Positions 1 through 8,792 of a stretch of 64,000 nucleotides of DNA are shown here, piece by piece. Made by a program: the position numbers and the translations under genes. Every line of letters begins with the position of its first letter. Position 1 is the stretch's first letter. The stretch comes from an uncultured Clostridia bacterium. GTDB lineage: Bacteria; Bacillota; Clostridia; Oscillospirales; Acutalibacteraceae. The stretch is taken from positions 1 to 64,000 of the forward strand of contig CALWIW010000001.1 of the NCBI GenBank assembly GCA_944380855.1, given 5' to 3'. The notes beneath the pieces were generated by a model. The model was not told the DNA's origin, did no database searches, and saw nothing but the letters and a program-made list of their open reading frames with translations.

Positions 1-54
1 TACAATGGTTCTGGTTCTGTTTTTTTTTTTTTTCTGAAGCGTAACCTTGTTCAT
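1..54 (-). CDS. Start of an ABC transporter permease (partial, runs off the window)
   Basis: An ATG at 54-52 lies five bases after the stop of the upstream ATPase gene and opens a frame that stays open to the window edge. The first residues read MNKVTLQKKKKNRTRTIV. The K-x-R-T pattern near the start resembles the N-terminus of FtsX/MacB-type permeases, and the position after regulator, kinase and ATPase genes is where the permease of a Bce-type operon would be. Only 18 codons are visible, so the family is an inference. The lysine codons lie in an uninterrupted run of 14 A bases (T run at 20-33 on the plus strand), which is unusual inside a coding start. Confidence 0.55.
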   Translation of the reverse strand, partial: MNKVTLQKKKKNRTRTIV

Positions 55-59
55 TATAT

Positions 60-743
60 TCATCTGCGAATCACCTCGTCTCTGGTGATTTTTCCGTCCT
101 CTATGGATATAATTCTGTCCGCCTGCAAGGCGATATCCTCATCGTGAGTAATAATAATCAATGTTTGATTATATTCACGGTTATAGTACTTCAAAAGTTC
201 CACAATTTCCCTGCTGTTTTTTGAGTCAAGGTTTCCCGTAGGCTCGTCGGCAAGGATAACCGACGGCTCGTTTATCAAAGCTCTGCCGATAGAAACTCTC
301 TGCTGCTGACCGCCTGAAAGCTGATTAGGCAGGTGCTTTTCTCTGCCTTTAAGATTTAACACCTTAAGCATTTCGGAAAGCTTTTTTTCGTCTACCTTTC
401 TTCCGTCCATAAGCAAAGGCAGGGTTATATTTTCTCTCACATTAAGCACCGGAATAAGGTTGTAAAACTGATAAACAAGTCCCACGTGACGTCTTCTGAA
501 AATCGCCAAATTATCGTCGCTTTGTCTGTATACATTCTGACCGTTCATCATAACCGTACCCGAGGTAGGTGTATCCACTCCGCCTAAAATATGAAGAAGT
601 GTGGATTTACCCGAACCGCTTGGGCCGATAATAGCAAGGAACTCTCCCTTTTCCACGGAAAAAGAAACGTCGTCAAGTGCTTTTACCATGTTTTCTCCCT
701 GTCCGTATATTTTGCATAAATTTGAAACCGATAATATTTCCAT
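60..743 (-). CDS. ABC transporter ATP-binding protein (LolD/MacB/BceA type)
   Basis: This 227-residue cytoplasmic ATPase has Walker A GPSGSGKST at residues 40-48, a Q-loop in VGLVYQFYNL, the signature LSGGQQQRVSIGRAL, Walker B VILADEPTGNLD and an H-loop in IIITHD. Length and the DEPTGNLD motif are typical of the LolD/MacB/BceA family that pairs with FtsX-like permeases for export or for removal of antimicrobial peptides. It follows a response regulator and a short-loop kinase on the same strand and precedes a probable permease, which matches a BceRSAB layout. A 100-base gap with direct repeats separates it from the kinase gene, so it probably has its own regulated promoter. The substrate cannot be read from sequence. 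Confidence 0.9.
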   Translation of the reverse strand: MEILSVSNLCKIYGQGENMVKALDDVSFSVEKGEFLAIIGPSGSGKSTLLHILGGVDTPTSGTVMMNGQNVYRQSDDNLAIFRRRHVGLVYQFYNLIPVLNVRENITLPLLMDGRKVDEKKLSEMLKVLNLKGREKHLPNQLSGGQQQRVSIGRALINEPSVILADEPTGNLDSKNSREIVELLKYYNREYNQTLIIITHDEDIALQADRIISIEDGKITRDEVIRR

Positions 744-773
744 TTACTGTCCCTCCGTTTAGTTTATGCCATA

Positions 774-837
774 ATTATACTGACTCAAAATGACATGGCA
801 GTGACTTTAATATTACAAAAACGTCACATAAGAAATT
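774..837 (-). promoter_or_regulatory. Probable regulator-dependent promoter of the ABC genes
   Basis: On the minus strand a perfect TATAAT lies at 779-774 with no good -35 hexamer 17 bp upstream. Three GTCA direct repeats (TGAC on the plus strand at 781, 791 and 802) sit 10 and 11 bp apart over the spacer and -35 zone, and a further GTCAC in the opposite sense lies at 833-837. Helical-turn-spaced direct repeats over a weak -35 are the usual arrangement for OmpR-family activators. The binding protein would be the regulator at 1855-2526, by inference. Confidence 0.5.
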
Positions 838-843
838 ATTTTA

Positions 844-1848
844 CTAAACAACCATTTTATAAAACCTTATAATAAACCTTGCTCCGCCCTCTCTTTTATT
901 CTGAGCTTTTATAATACCCTCCTGGTCGCTTATTATCATTCGTGCCAAAGCAAGACCTATGCCCACGCTGTTAGCGTCTGAGTTTTTACCTCTGTAAAAT
1001 CTTTCAAAAATATGAGGTAAATCCTCCGGATCTATTCCTTTTCCGTTGTCCTCAACAATTATTTCTGTGTAAATATTGGTTTCAGAAGCACACACTTTCA
1101 CTATACCGCCCTGGGGCGTATGCTCCATACAGTTTTTTATAACATTTGCCACAGCTTCGCAGGTCCATTGAAAATCCGCGTTAATTTTACACTGTCCGCA
1201 GTCGCTTATAAAAGTTTGATTCTTTAAATCCATAGCCACCGCCACAGGCTCGTAAGCCTTTTTAACAAGGTCAGAAACAGAAATTTCTTCCTTATTCATT
1301 ACAAGAGTTCCCGTGTCTATTTTTGAAATCTTCAAAAGCACGGAAATAAGCCACTGGGTTCTCTCTGTAAGCTTTGTAAGCTCACGTATAAGTGACATTC
1401 TCTCATCTTCACTTAAATCCCTTTTTCTCATTCTGGTAAGTATGAGATTTATGGCTGTCAAAGGAGTTTTTAACTGGTGAGAAATATCCGCAATAGAATC
1501 GCTTAAATAAATTTTATCCTTTTTCAGTACTTCCTTTTGCTGGTTTAAAATAGCCACCAGCTTTAAAACTCGGTCGCTTAGTATGGAAAGCTCCCCTTCT
1601 TTAAATTCTCCGAAATCAATATCCCTGCTTCCGCTCAGTATTTTATCAAGCTGATAAATTATATCGGAAATTTTTCTGTATCTGAAATATGTAATAATCA
1701 GATAAACGGAAGTTATTATAATTTCTCCTGTTGCCGTTATAAAAAGATCCTTTGCTCCGAAAAAAACATACTGCAAAACGCAGGTTACAGCAATAACAAA
1801 CAAAGCAATACACAAAAAAATCTTCGAGCCTTTATTTCTAAGTATCAT
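844..1848 (-). CDS. Sensor histidine kinase, short-loop (BceS-like)
   Basis: This 334-residue membrane kinase has two N-terminal helices (about 10-30 and 36-55) joined by only a few residues, so it has almost no external sensor domain. The H-box ISHQLKTPL carries the phosphorylated His at 124, followed by an N-box (NVIKNCMEHT), G1 DNGKGID, F-box and G2 GIGLALA. Two helices with a minimal loop are the hallmark of intramembrane-sensing kinases, which usually detect their stimulus through a partner ABC transporter. It sits 6 bases after its response regulator and ahead of the ATPase. Signal identity (peptide antibiotic or other envelope stress) is inferred from family and context. Confidence 0.9.
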   Translation of the reverse strand: MILRNKGSKIFLCIALFVIAVTCVLQYVFFGAKDLFITATGEIIITSVYLIITYFRYRKISDIIYQLDKILSGSRDIDFGEFKEGELSILSDRVLKLVAILNQQKEVLKKDKIYLSDSIADISHQLKTPLTAINLILTRMRKRDLSEDERMSLIRELTKLTERTQWLISVLLKISKIDTGTLVMNKEEISVSDLVKKAYEPVAVAMDLKNQTFISDCGQCKINADFQWTCEAVANVIKNCMEHTPQGGIVKVCASETNIYTEIIVEDNGKGIDPEDLPHIFERFYRGKNSDANSVGIGLALARMIISDQEGIIKAQNKREGGARFIIRFYKMVV

Positions 1849-1854
1849 AACTTA

Positions 1855-2526
1855 TTACCTTCCCAGCTTGTACCCAAGGCCTCTTACCGTTTTTATAATT
1901 ACAGGCTTCTGCGGGTCATCTTCTATTTTTTCTCTCAGTCTTTTAATATAAACCGTCAGAGTGTTGTCGTTAACAAAATCACCTGAAACGTCCCAAATTT
2001 CATCAAGAAGTGCGTTTCTTGAAAGCACTTTACCTCGGTTATTAAAGAAAACCAGCAGCAGCTTATACTCCAAAGCGGAAAGAAATATTTCTTTGCCGTT
2101 TTTATGAACCGTTCCCTTTACCGGGTCATGCTTTATTCCCCCCTCTTCCATAGAGGAAGAGGTTTTTCCGTATCTTCTCAGAACGCTTCTTATTCTTGAC
2201 AGCAATTCTCTCGGCCGGAAAGGTTTATTTATATAATCATCAGCCCCCATATCAAGACCTGCCACAACGGAATATTCATCTCCCGAAGCGGTAAGAAAAA
2301 TAACAGGAATATCCTTTGAGGATTTTATTCCGGAGCAAACCGCAAAACCGTTTCCCTGTGAAAGGGAAATATCCAAGAGGACCAAATCAAAATCTTCCCT
2401 TTCAACCAAATCAAGAGCACTGTCCTGTGCGGAGGTGCTTTTAACCTGAAAACCCTCGTCTATTAAAAACGCACTGAGATTATCAACAATGCTTTTATCG
2501 TCTTCAACCAAAAGTATTCTGTTCAT
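1855..2526 (-). CDS. Response regulator, OmpR/PhoB family
   Basis: This 223-residue regulator has a receiver domain (acidic pair at 9-10, phosphoacceptor Asp52, Lys101 in the KPF motif) and a C-terminal winged-helix DNA-binding domain ending in the typical TVRGLGYKL. It is the first gene of the regulator-kinase-ATPase-permease series on the minus strand. The likely target is the promoter at 774-837 in front of the ATPase gene, where three GTCA repeats are spaced at a helical turn. That link is an inference from layout and site geometry. Confidence 0.93.
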   Translation of the reverse strand: MNRILLVEDDKSIVDNLSAFLIDEGFQVKSTSAQDSALDLVEREDFDLVLLDISLSQGNGFAVCSGIKSSKDIPVIFLTASGDEYSVVAGLDMGADDYINKPFRPRELLSRIRSVLRRYGKTSSSMEEGGIKHDPVKGTVHKNGKEIFLSALEYKLLLVFFNNRGKVLSRNALLDEIWDVSGDFVNDNTLTVYIKRLREKIEDDPQKPVIIKTVRGLGYKLGR

Positions 2527-2615
2527 AATGACTCCTTAATTTTTGGTAATTTTTAAAAACCGGCTCTTTGTCAATAGTTGGAGTAAAAAGTGAATTTTAA
2601 AAAATAAAGAGTTAG

Positions 2616-2760
2616 CGGGGAACACTGACGTGGGTTCCCCGGCAAAAAACAGTTCACCGGACTGTTTTTTGCTCTCCTCCTGCGTTTTCTGGCAGGATTT
2701 TAAACCCTTGGAGGACGCTGTCCTCCAATCCACCTGCCAAAGGGACAGTGGTCCCTTTGG
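2616..2760. repeat. Intergenic element of four consecutive perfect hairpins
   Basis: Four inverted repeats follow one another: 2616-2623 with 2634-2641 (8 bp), 2642-2653 with 2661-2672 (12 bp, loop 7), 2708-2716 with 2720-2728 (9 bp, loop 3) and 2737-2746 with 2751-2760 (10 bp, loop 4). The segment is GC-richer than its surroundings. It has open frames in several phases on both strands, as palindromic DNA often does, but none has a credible start site. I see no second copy in this window. It looks like a dispersed non-coding intergenic repeat. Confidence 0.7.
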
Positions 2761-2794
2761 AACCCCAAAATTTTCCCCCAACATTTGCCATACA

Positions 2795-2831
2795 ACCAAA
2801 AAAGAGAAGCCCATCGCTTACAGCGACAGGC
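2795..2831 (-). terminator. Rho-independent terminator after the CpsB-like gene
   Basis: Read on the minus strand, AAGCC ... GGCTT closes a stem with inner arms TCGCT and AGCGA around a 3-base loop, followed by CTCTTTTTT. It starts just after the stop codon of the gene at 2839-3546. Confidence 0.7.
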
Positions 2832-2838
2832 TTTATAA

Positions 2839-3546
2839 TCATGCTTTGCTGAAAATTTCCTCGCTGTTTTTGCAAAGCCTTTCCACAGCTTCAATTCCCA
2901 GCTTTTTTTCAATATATTTAATTGCCGTATCATAGTATTTATATGAATTTCTGTTTTCAGAATGAACATCTGTGCCGATTACATGAACCAAACCCTGTTC
3001 AATCAGCTTCACAAGCTTTTTTCTTGTGCCAAGCTCGCTGTAGGATACAGCGTTTGACTGAAACAAAACTCCCATATCAGCAAGCTCTTTAATTTTTCGG
3101 TGATTTTTCAAAAGCTTTGGATATCTTTCAATATGAGCAAACACAGGGGTTATTCCCTGACCCATAATTTTTAAAAGATTGGTGTAGCAATCGTCCTCAA
3201 AATCAGAGGAATAGGGAAATTCGGTAAGCATATAATCGGATTTGCCGTAACAAACGCTTTTAAGGTCGTTTTCATCTGAAAACAAATAATTTGTTACAAA
3301 CACTTCGGCACCGAGACGGACTTCAAGTCCTTTTGGTATGCTGTCTTTCAGCGTTTCAAAGGCTGAATTTCTATTTTTAAGAAACTCCTGTGCAGAAACC
3401 ATATGGGAATAGTAGTGAGGAGTAAAGCAGACAGCTTCAACCCCTTGAGTTTTCAAGCCGTTCAGCAATTCCACACTTTGGTCAACACTTTTTGACCCGT
3501 CGTCAATCCCCGGCAGAATATGTGTATGCATATCATATCGTTTCAT
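2839..3546 (-). CDS. CpsB/YwqE-like tyrosine-protein phosphatase (PHP domain)
   Basis: This 235-residue protein begins with the family motif HTHILPGIDDG (from residue 7) and has further metal-ligand histidines in CFTPHYYSH, FAHIERY and IGTDVHS, as in PHP-fold metal-dependent phosphatases of the CpsB/CapC/YwqE group. Known members dephosphorylate bacterial tyrosine kinases that control capsule or exopolysaccharide assembly. No kinase or polysaccharide gene is nearby here. It lies 18 bases after leuB and may be cotranscribed with it. Start chosen at an ATG preceded by GGAAA; length is near the family norm. Confidence 0.88.
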   Translation of the reverse strand: MKRYDMHTHILPGIDDGSKSVDQSVELLNGLKTQGVEAVCFTPHYYSHMVSAQEFLKNRNSAFETLKDSIPKGLEVRLGAEVFVTNYLFSDENDLKSVCYGKSDYMLTEFPYSSDFEDDCYTNLLKIMGQGITPVFAHIERYPKLLKNHRKIKELADMGVLFQSNAVSYSELGTRKKLVKLIEQGLVHVIGTDVHSENRNSYKYYDTAIKYIEKKLGIEAVERLCKNSEEIFSKA

Positions 3547-3564
3547 CAGAGTTTCCTTTCACAA

Positions 3565-4635
3565 TCAAATAAGTTCACAAATAAAATTTCCCATCTCACT
3601 GCAGGAAACCTTTGTTGTTCCCTCAGTATAAATATCGGGAGTTCTGTGCGTAAGCAAAATTTTGTTAACGGCATTTTCAATAGCTTCCGCCGCCTCAGGC
3701 TGATTGAGAGAAAATCTCAGCATCATAGCAACGGAAAGAATTGTAGCAATCGGATTTGCAATGCCCAAGCCTGCAATATCAGGAGCACTTCCGTGGATAG
3801 GCTCATAAAGACCGCTTTGATTACCGTTGAGGCTTGCAGAAGCCAACATTCCGATAGAGCCGCTAATCATTGAAGCTTCGTCAGAAAGAATATCACCGAA
3901 AATATTTGAAGTAACAAGCACGTCAAACTGTCCGGGATTTCTTACAAACTGCATTGCACAGTTGTCAACGTACATATGATTAAGCTCAACCTCAGGATAT
4001 TCGGCACTTACCTTGATAACTGTTTCTCTCCAAAGTCTTGATGACTCCAAAACATTTGCCTTGTCCACGCTTGTAAGCTTTTTGTTTCTTTTCATTGCCA
4101 AGTCAAAAGCAACCCTTGCAATTCTCTCAATTTCAGGAACAGTATACATCTCTGTATCATAAGCGGCAGCATTGCCGTTTACCTCTTTTCTTCCTCTTTC
4201 GCCGAAGTATATACCGCCTGTAAGCTCTCTTACTACCATTATATCAAGAGCTTTTCCTATAATCTCATCTTTTAAAGGGGAAGCCTCTTTTAAAGGTTCA
4301 AAAATAACGGCAGGGCGAAGATTTGCAAAAAGTCCCAACGCACCTCTTATGCCCAAAAGACCCGCCTCAGGTCTGAGATTTCCCGGAAAAGTATCCCACT
4401 TTGAACCGCCTACAGCTCCCAAAAGTACGCTGTCAGCAGCCTTGCACTTATCAATTGTTTCCTGAGGAAGCGGAACGCCTGTGGCATCAATAGCACAGCC
4501 TCCCAAAAGTGCTTCATCGTATTCAATCTCAAAGCCAAACTTTTCAGCTGTCTTATCCAAAACCTTTACAGCCTCGTTTACAATTTCAGGGCCTATTCCG
4601 TCGCCTTTCAGCAGCACTATTTTATATTTTTCCAT
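3565..4635 (-). CDS. leuB: 3-isopropylmalate dehydrogenase
   Basis: The 356-residue protein matches the full LeuB length. It opens with the [14 protein letters not shown] motif, contains the substrate-binding [10 protein letters not shown] segment and the signature around [13 protein letters not shown] with metal-binding aspartates, and the adenine-binding GSAPDIAG region near the C-terminus. The enzyme oxidatively decarboxylates 3-isopropylmalate with NAD+ in leucine synthesis. The other leucine genes are not in the window. Start supported by AAGGAG upstream of the ATG. Confidence 0.96.
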   Translation of the reverse strand: MEKYKIVLLKGDGIGPEIVNEAVKVLDKTAEKFGFEIEYDEALLGGCAIDATGVPLPQETIDKCKAADSVLLGAVGGSKWDTFPGNLRPEAGLLGIRGALGLFANLRPAVIFEPLKEASPLKDEIIGKALDIMVVRELTGGIYFGERGRKEVNGNAAAYDTEMYTVPEIERIARVAFDLAMKRNKKLTSVDKANVLESSRLWRETVIKVSAEYPEVELNHMYVDNCAMQFVRNPGQFDVLVTSNIFGDILSDEASMISGSIGMLASASLNGNQSGLYEPIHGSAPDIAGLGIANPIATILSVAMMLRFSLNQPEAAEAIENAVNKILLTHRTPDIYTEGTTKVSCSEMGNFICELI

Positions 4636-4786
4636 TTTAAAGGACTCCTTTAATTATATAATCAAATTAAAGCGATTTTTGTCAGAAACAATCTTTCGCT
4701 TATAATTTTATCTTTAAATCAGAGTAAATAATATCACAAAATTATCTCTTTGTAAATATTTCTGATTTTATAAATAATCAAACAGT

Positions 4787-5410
4787 TTATTCCTCCGGTT
4801 CTACAGGCACGGTTTCGTAAACCTCTGCCACCTTATCCCTCTGCCATAAAAGAGGCGTAACTCTAAGGGAATAACCGCATCCCGGGTCCATCTGCCATTC
4901 AAAGGGCTTTGCCTGAGGCAAACCGTAAACCGCAAGGATTGTGGAGATTACTCCTCCGTGGGTTATTATAACGCAGTCTGTAGTTCCTGTTTTCATCAGA
5001 CCGTTAACCACATCTTCAAACAGTCTGCAAACTCTCCTTGTAAAATCAGCTCCGCTTTCACCCTTTGGCGGTTTAACCTCAGAGGAACCGGCAAGCCATT
5101 TTTCAAAATCCTTGTCACCTTTTAAATCCTCGGCAGTAAGTCCCTCCCACTCGCCGAAAGAACATTCAATAAATCCGTCCAAAACTATAGGCTTTATATG
5201 AGGATAAATTATTTCACAGGTTTCCCTGCATCTTTTTAAAGGTGAGGTAAAAAGTGCGGTACAGTAGGGATATTTGCAAAAATGATCCAGCTTTCTTAGA
5301 TTGGCTTTACCCTTATCGCTCAGGGAAACATCAGTTGTTCCTATGTATCTGCCGTGCATTGTTTCCTCAATATCACCGTGTCTGATAAGATGTATATTAT
5401 ACGACTTCAT
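4787..5410 (-). CDS. Histidine phosphatase family protein (phosphoglycerate mutase-like)
   Basis: The 207-residue protein has the phosphohistidine motif LIRHGD near residue 9, the TSPLKRCRET arginine motif, a catalytic Glu in ECSFGEWEG and the second histidine in VIITHGG. This is the branch-1 histidine phosphatase set. Relatives include alpha-ribazole phosphatase (CobC) and broad acid phosphatases; no cobalamin genes are close, so the substrate is open. Start is an ATG after AGGAGG. The gene stands alone between leuB and tRNA-Gly. Confidence 0.85.
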   Translation of the reverse strand: MKSYNIHLIRHGDIEETMHGRYIGTTDVSLSDKGKANLRKLDHFCKYPYCTALFTSPLKRCRETCEIIYPHIKPIVLDGFIECSFGEWEGLTAEDLKGDKDFEKWLAGSSEVKPPKGESGADFTRRVCRLFEDVVNGLMKTGTTDCVIITHGGVISTILAVYGLPQAKPFEWQMDPGCGYSLRVTPLLWQRDKVAEVYETVPVEPEE

Positions 5411-5444
5411 TTTATCCTCCTAATGCTAAAAGTTTTTTTTGATA

Positions 5445-5473
5445 CGAAAAAAGCCCGGTACAATACCGGGCTT
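5445..5473 (-). terminator. Terminator of tRNA-Gly
   Basis: A 10-bp perfect stem (5451-5460 with 5464-5473, loop of 3) is followed on the minus strand by a run of T, immediately downstream of the tRNA 3' end. Confidence 0.85.
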
Positions 5474-5477
5474 GATT

Positions 5478-5551
5478 TGGAGCGGATGATGGGAATCGAA
5501 CCCACACGATCAGCTTGGAAGGCTGAAGTTCTACCACTAAACTACATCCGC
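5478..5551 (-). tRNA. tRNA-Gly (anticodon TCC)
   Basis: The minus strand folds into a standard cloverleaf: acceptor GCGGATG paired with CATCCGC, D-arm with TAGTGGTAGA, anticodon stem TCAGC/GCTGA around loop CTTCCAA (anticodon TCC), and T-arm with GGTTCGATTCC. The CCA end is encoded. It has its own terminator. Confidence 0.97.
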
Positions 5552-5653
5552 ATTTCCTATCTCTCTGCGACGGGATTTATTATAGCATAAACCCCGCCGC
5601 CTGTCAACATCTTTTTGAAATTTTTTTAACAGTTTAACAAAATTCACTTAACA

Positions 5654-7993
5654 TCAGAGAACCTGCAGCTGAAGTTCTTTTCCGTCTGATGAAAGATGAA
5701 TTCCGCAGATACCGTCATTTCCGGCTTCTATAATCGCCTTTGTGATTTTGTCCTCTGCTTCCCTTCTTATTATGTTTCTCAAATCTCTTGCACCGCTGAC
5801 TCCGTTTGCACCCTTTTCTGCAATGTACTTGCAGGCTTCATCGTCAAAGGTAAAGCGAATATTTTTCTCTTTAAGAGTTTCAACATACTCAGAAAGCATA
5901 AGAGAAGCAATTTTTACGAAGTCGTCCTGATTTAACGGACGGAAAACAATAACCTCGTCAACTCTGGCTATAAACTCCGGACGCAAAAACTCAGAAAGTG
6001 CTTTCATTGCCTTTTCCTTTGAAGCCTCCTGCTGAGTTTTTCCAAAGCCTATAGCTCCCTCTCTTCTTTCAGAACCGGCATTTGAAGTCATAATTATAAC
6101 GGTATTTTCAAAATTTACCGTTCTTCCCTGTGCGTCGGTAAGTCTGCCCTCATCAAGAATTTGCAGTAGAATATTTAAAACATCGGGATGAGCCTTTTCA
6201 ATTTCATCAAAAAGCAAAACAGAATAAGGTCTTCTCCTTACTTTCTCTGTTACCTGTCCCGCTTCATCATATCCCACATATCCAGGAGGTGAACCGATAA
6301 TTTTGGAAACCGAGTGTTTCTCCATAAACTCGGACATATCAAGCCTGATAAGGGTTTCGGGAGCGTCAAAAAGCTCCTTTGCCACAACCTTTACAAGCTC
6401 TGTTTTTCCTACGCCTGTAGGTCCTACAAATATAAAGGAAGCCGGACGGCGTCTTGGAGAAATCTGTACTCTGCTTCGTCTTATAGCCGCAGACAAAGCG
6501 TCAACAGCCTCGTCCTGCCCTATAATTTTGGACTTTAACTTATCTTCCAAATCCATAAGCTTTGAAAGCTCGTTTTCTCTTATTCTTGTGGAAGGAATTC
6601 CTGTCCAAAGCTCTATAACTTTGGCAAGGTCCTCCTCTGTCACCTTATTTACAAGTTTTTCCTTGTCAATGCCGCTTAACTGTTCCTCAACCCTTGCAAG
6701 CTCGCTTGTAACGGTGGCAAGCTTTTCATAGTCGATCTCCTCGGAAGCTGAAATTTCCTCTTTATTATAAATAAGCATTGCCTTTTCATCGTTAAGCTTT
6801 TCGTACTCCTCAGCCTCTTTGTTTCTCAAAGACGCACAGGAACAAGCCTCGTCCAAAAGGTCTATAGCTTTATCGGGCAAAAATCTGTCACTTATATATC
6901 TCTCACTGAAAACAACAGCTTTTCTGACTATATCGTCCTCCACCGTTACATGGTGGTGTGTTTCGTAATAGCCTTTAACCCCTGTCAAAACCTCAATTGT
7001 TTCCGCAACAGTAGGCTCTGCAACCTTTACAGGCTGAAATCTTCTTTCAAGGGCACTGTCCTTCTCAATGTATTTTCTGTACTCGTTGAATGTAGTTGCA
7101 CCGATAACCTGAATTTCTCCTCTTGAAAGTGAAGGCTTCAGTATATTAGCGGCATTCATAGTACCTTCGCTGTCGCCGGTTCCCACAAGATTATGAACCT
7201 CGTCAATAAAGAGAATTATATTGCCGGCTTCCTTAACCTCTTGGGTAAGACCCTTTATACGGCTTTCAAACTGACCTCTGAACTGTGTTCCTGCAATCAA
7301 AGCGGTAAGGTCAAGAAGCTGTATTTCTTTATTTGCAAGCTTGTGGGGAACCTGACCGTTGGCAATCCTTAAAGCAAGGCCCTCGGCAATTGCCGTTTTA
7401 CCTACGCCCGGTTCACCTATAAGGCAGGGGTTATTCTTTGTCCTTCTGCAAAGAATTTGAATAACTCTTTCAATCTCTTTATCTCTGCCGATAATATTGT
7501 CAATTCTTCCCTCTTTTGCTTTGGCTGTCAAATCTTCGCAGTAAAGGTTGATATGCTTTCTGTTTTTCTGCTTTTTATCTCCCTTTTTCTTTTGATTTTT
7601 GTCAGTTTTATCCTCGGCAGTTCTTCCGGCAGCTCCTCCGAACATATTCTGTAAAAAGGCAGGGAATGTGGGTGCTCCTCCCGGAGAAAATCCCTTGTCC
7701 CCGTCATTATCCTCTGAACCGTCCTGGGTATCGTCGGGAGCAGCAAGACCCATTGATTCCATCATTTCTGAAATATCTCCGCTTTCAGCAAGCTCGTTCA
7801 TAAATCCGCTCATCTGGTTTTGAACATTTTCCAAGTCCTCGTCGCTGATACCCATTTGTTTTATTAAATCATTAACCGGCTTAATACCCATTTCTTTTGC
7901 ACAGGTAAGACAATATCCCTTTGTTTCCGCATTTGGTCTGTTATCGGACACAAATACAACAGCCGGTCGTTTACCGCATTTAGCACATAGCAT
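5654..7993 (-). CDS. ClpE/ClpC-like AAA+ ATPase with N-terminal zinc finger
   Basis: This 779-residue protein begins with a four-cysteine zinc finger (Cys3, Cys6, Cys28, Cys31), as in ClpE, followed by an acidic and then lysine-rich linker (about 85-146). Two AAA+ modules follow: the first with Walker A GEPGVGKT at 193-200 and FIDEVHN, the second with GPTGVGKT (about 530), [12 protein letters not shown] and sensor TSNAG. A middle coiled-coil region separates them. It should unfold proteins, probably for ClpP, during stress. The usual double Clp_N repeat is absent, which favours ClpE over ClpC. No CtsR gene or McsAB is present nearby. It is transcribed alone. Confidence 0.9.
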   Translation of the reverse strand: MLCAKCGKRPAVVFVSDNRPNAETKGYCLTCAKEMGIKPVNDLIKQMGISDEDLENVQNQMSGFMNELAESGDISEMMESMGLAAPDDTQDGSEDNDGDKGFSPGGAPTFPAFLQNMFGGAAGRTAEDKTDKNQKKKGDKKQKNRKHINLYCEDLTAKAKEGRIDNIIGRDKEIERVIQILCRRTKNNPCLIGEPGVGKTAIAEGLALRIANGQVPHKLANKEIQLLDLTALIAGTQFRGQFESRIKGLTQEVKEAGNIILFIDEVHNLVGTGDSEGTMNAANILKPSLSRGEIQVIGATTFNEYRKYIEKDSALERRFQPVKVAEPTVAETIEVLTGVKGYYETHHHVTVEDDIVRKAVVFSERYISDRFLPDKAIDLLDEACSCASLRNKEAEEYEKLNDEKAMLIYNKEEISASEEIDYEKLATVTSELARVEEQLSGIDKEKLVNKVTEEDLAKVIELWTGIPSTRIRENELSKLMDLEDKLKSKIIGQDEAVDALSAAIRRSRVQISPRRRPASFIFVGPTGVGKTELVKVVAKELFDAPETLIRLDMSEFMEKHSVSKIIGSPPGYVGYDEAGQVTEKVRRRPYSVLLFDEIEKAHPDVLNILLQILDEGRLTDAQGRTVNFENTVIIMTSNAGSERREGAIGFGKTQQEASKEKAMKALSEFLRPEFIARVDEVIVFRPLNQDDFVKIASLMLSEYVETLKEKNIRFTFDDEACKYIAEKGANGVSGARDLRNIIRREAEDKITKAIIEAGNDGICGIHLSSDGKELQLQVL

Positions 7994-8082
7994 AAGCTTT
8001 ATTCCTTTCCCGAACCGATGAATTATACCGATTCTTTTACTGAGTTTCTCTAATCATAAATAGTTTTATAATATTATTTATA

Positions 8083-8730
8083 TTACTTAATCTTATTTTT
8101 TATTTTATCTTTTACGTTATCTTTAACAGCACTTACCTTATTTTTTGCTTCTTTCATCTGTACTGAGTATATGTGATAATACATTACCAAAGCAAAAATC
8201 ATCAGTGCGGCAGTTATTGACAGCAATACAAAGGAAAGCACGTCATTTTCGTACTGGAAAAATGCTTTTAAAAATACAATCAGGCAAACCGAAAAGTAGA
8301 ACATAATTGTTCCCAATTTTCCGTACCACTTTGCAGGTGACGGAGTCACTTTGCATTTTATCAGAGCAATTCCCCCTAAAAGCATCAATAAATCTTTCAC
8401 CATCAAAATAACAATAACAGGAGTTACAATAGGCATATACACGCAAAGACATATTCCAACAGCTATTAAAGTAAGCTTATCTGCAATAGGGTCAAGTATC
8501 TTTCCCAAAGAAGAAACCTGATGAAGCTTTCTTGCAATAAGTCCGTCAAAACAATCAGTAAGGCCTGATGTTATTATCAAAACTGCGGATTCGATATATT
8601 TTTCACTTAAAAAACAGATGATGAAAGGTAAAATAAGAACAATTCTGCACATTGACATTACATTGGGAATTGTAATTATCTTATTGGATACGTCCGATTC
8701 CTTTTTGTTGTTTGTACTCAACTCATCCAT
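8083..8730 (-). CDS. pgsA: CDP-diacylglycerol--glycerol-3-phosphate 3-phosphatidyltransferase
   Basis: The CDP-alcohol phosphotransferase signature DG-x2-AR-x8-G-x3-D-x3-D is complete (DGLIAR ... LGKILDPIAD). Several hydrophobic helices predict an integral membrane enzyme that makes phosphatidylglycerol phosphate from CDP-diacylglycerol. I start at the ATG at 8730 because AAGGA lies 8 bases upstream; a TTG seven codons earlier has no site. The C-terminus is a lysine-rich cytoplasmic tail of about 25 residues. It follows cvpA on the same strand. Confidence 0.88.
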   Translation of the reverse strand: MDELSTNNKKESDVSNKIITIPNVMSMCRIVLILPFIICFLSEKYIESAVLIITSGLTDCFDGLIARKLHQVSSLGKILDPIADKLTLIAVGICLCVYMPIVTPVIVILMVKDLLMLLGGIALIKCKVTPSPAKWYGKLGTIMFYFSVCLIVFLKAFFQYENDVLSFVLLSITAALMIFALVMYYHIYSVQMKEAKNKVSAVKDNVKDKIKNKIK

Positions 8731-8792
8731 ACTATATTTCCTTCTCCCCAAACCGACATTGCAAGCGGTTATCTACCATATATCTCTTTGAA

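Noticed and set aside
2536..2969. Several overlapping open frames on both strands in the hairpin region
   Set aside because: They are by-products of palindromic, GC-rich intergenic DNA, lack ribosome sites and overlap the phosphatase gene in other frames.
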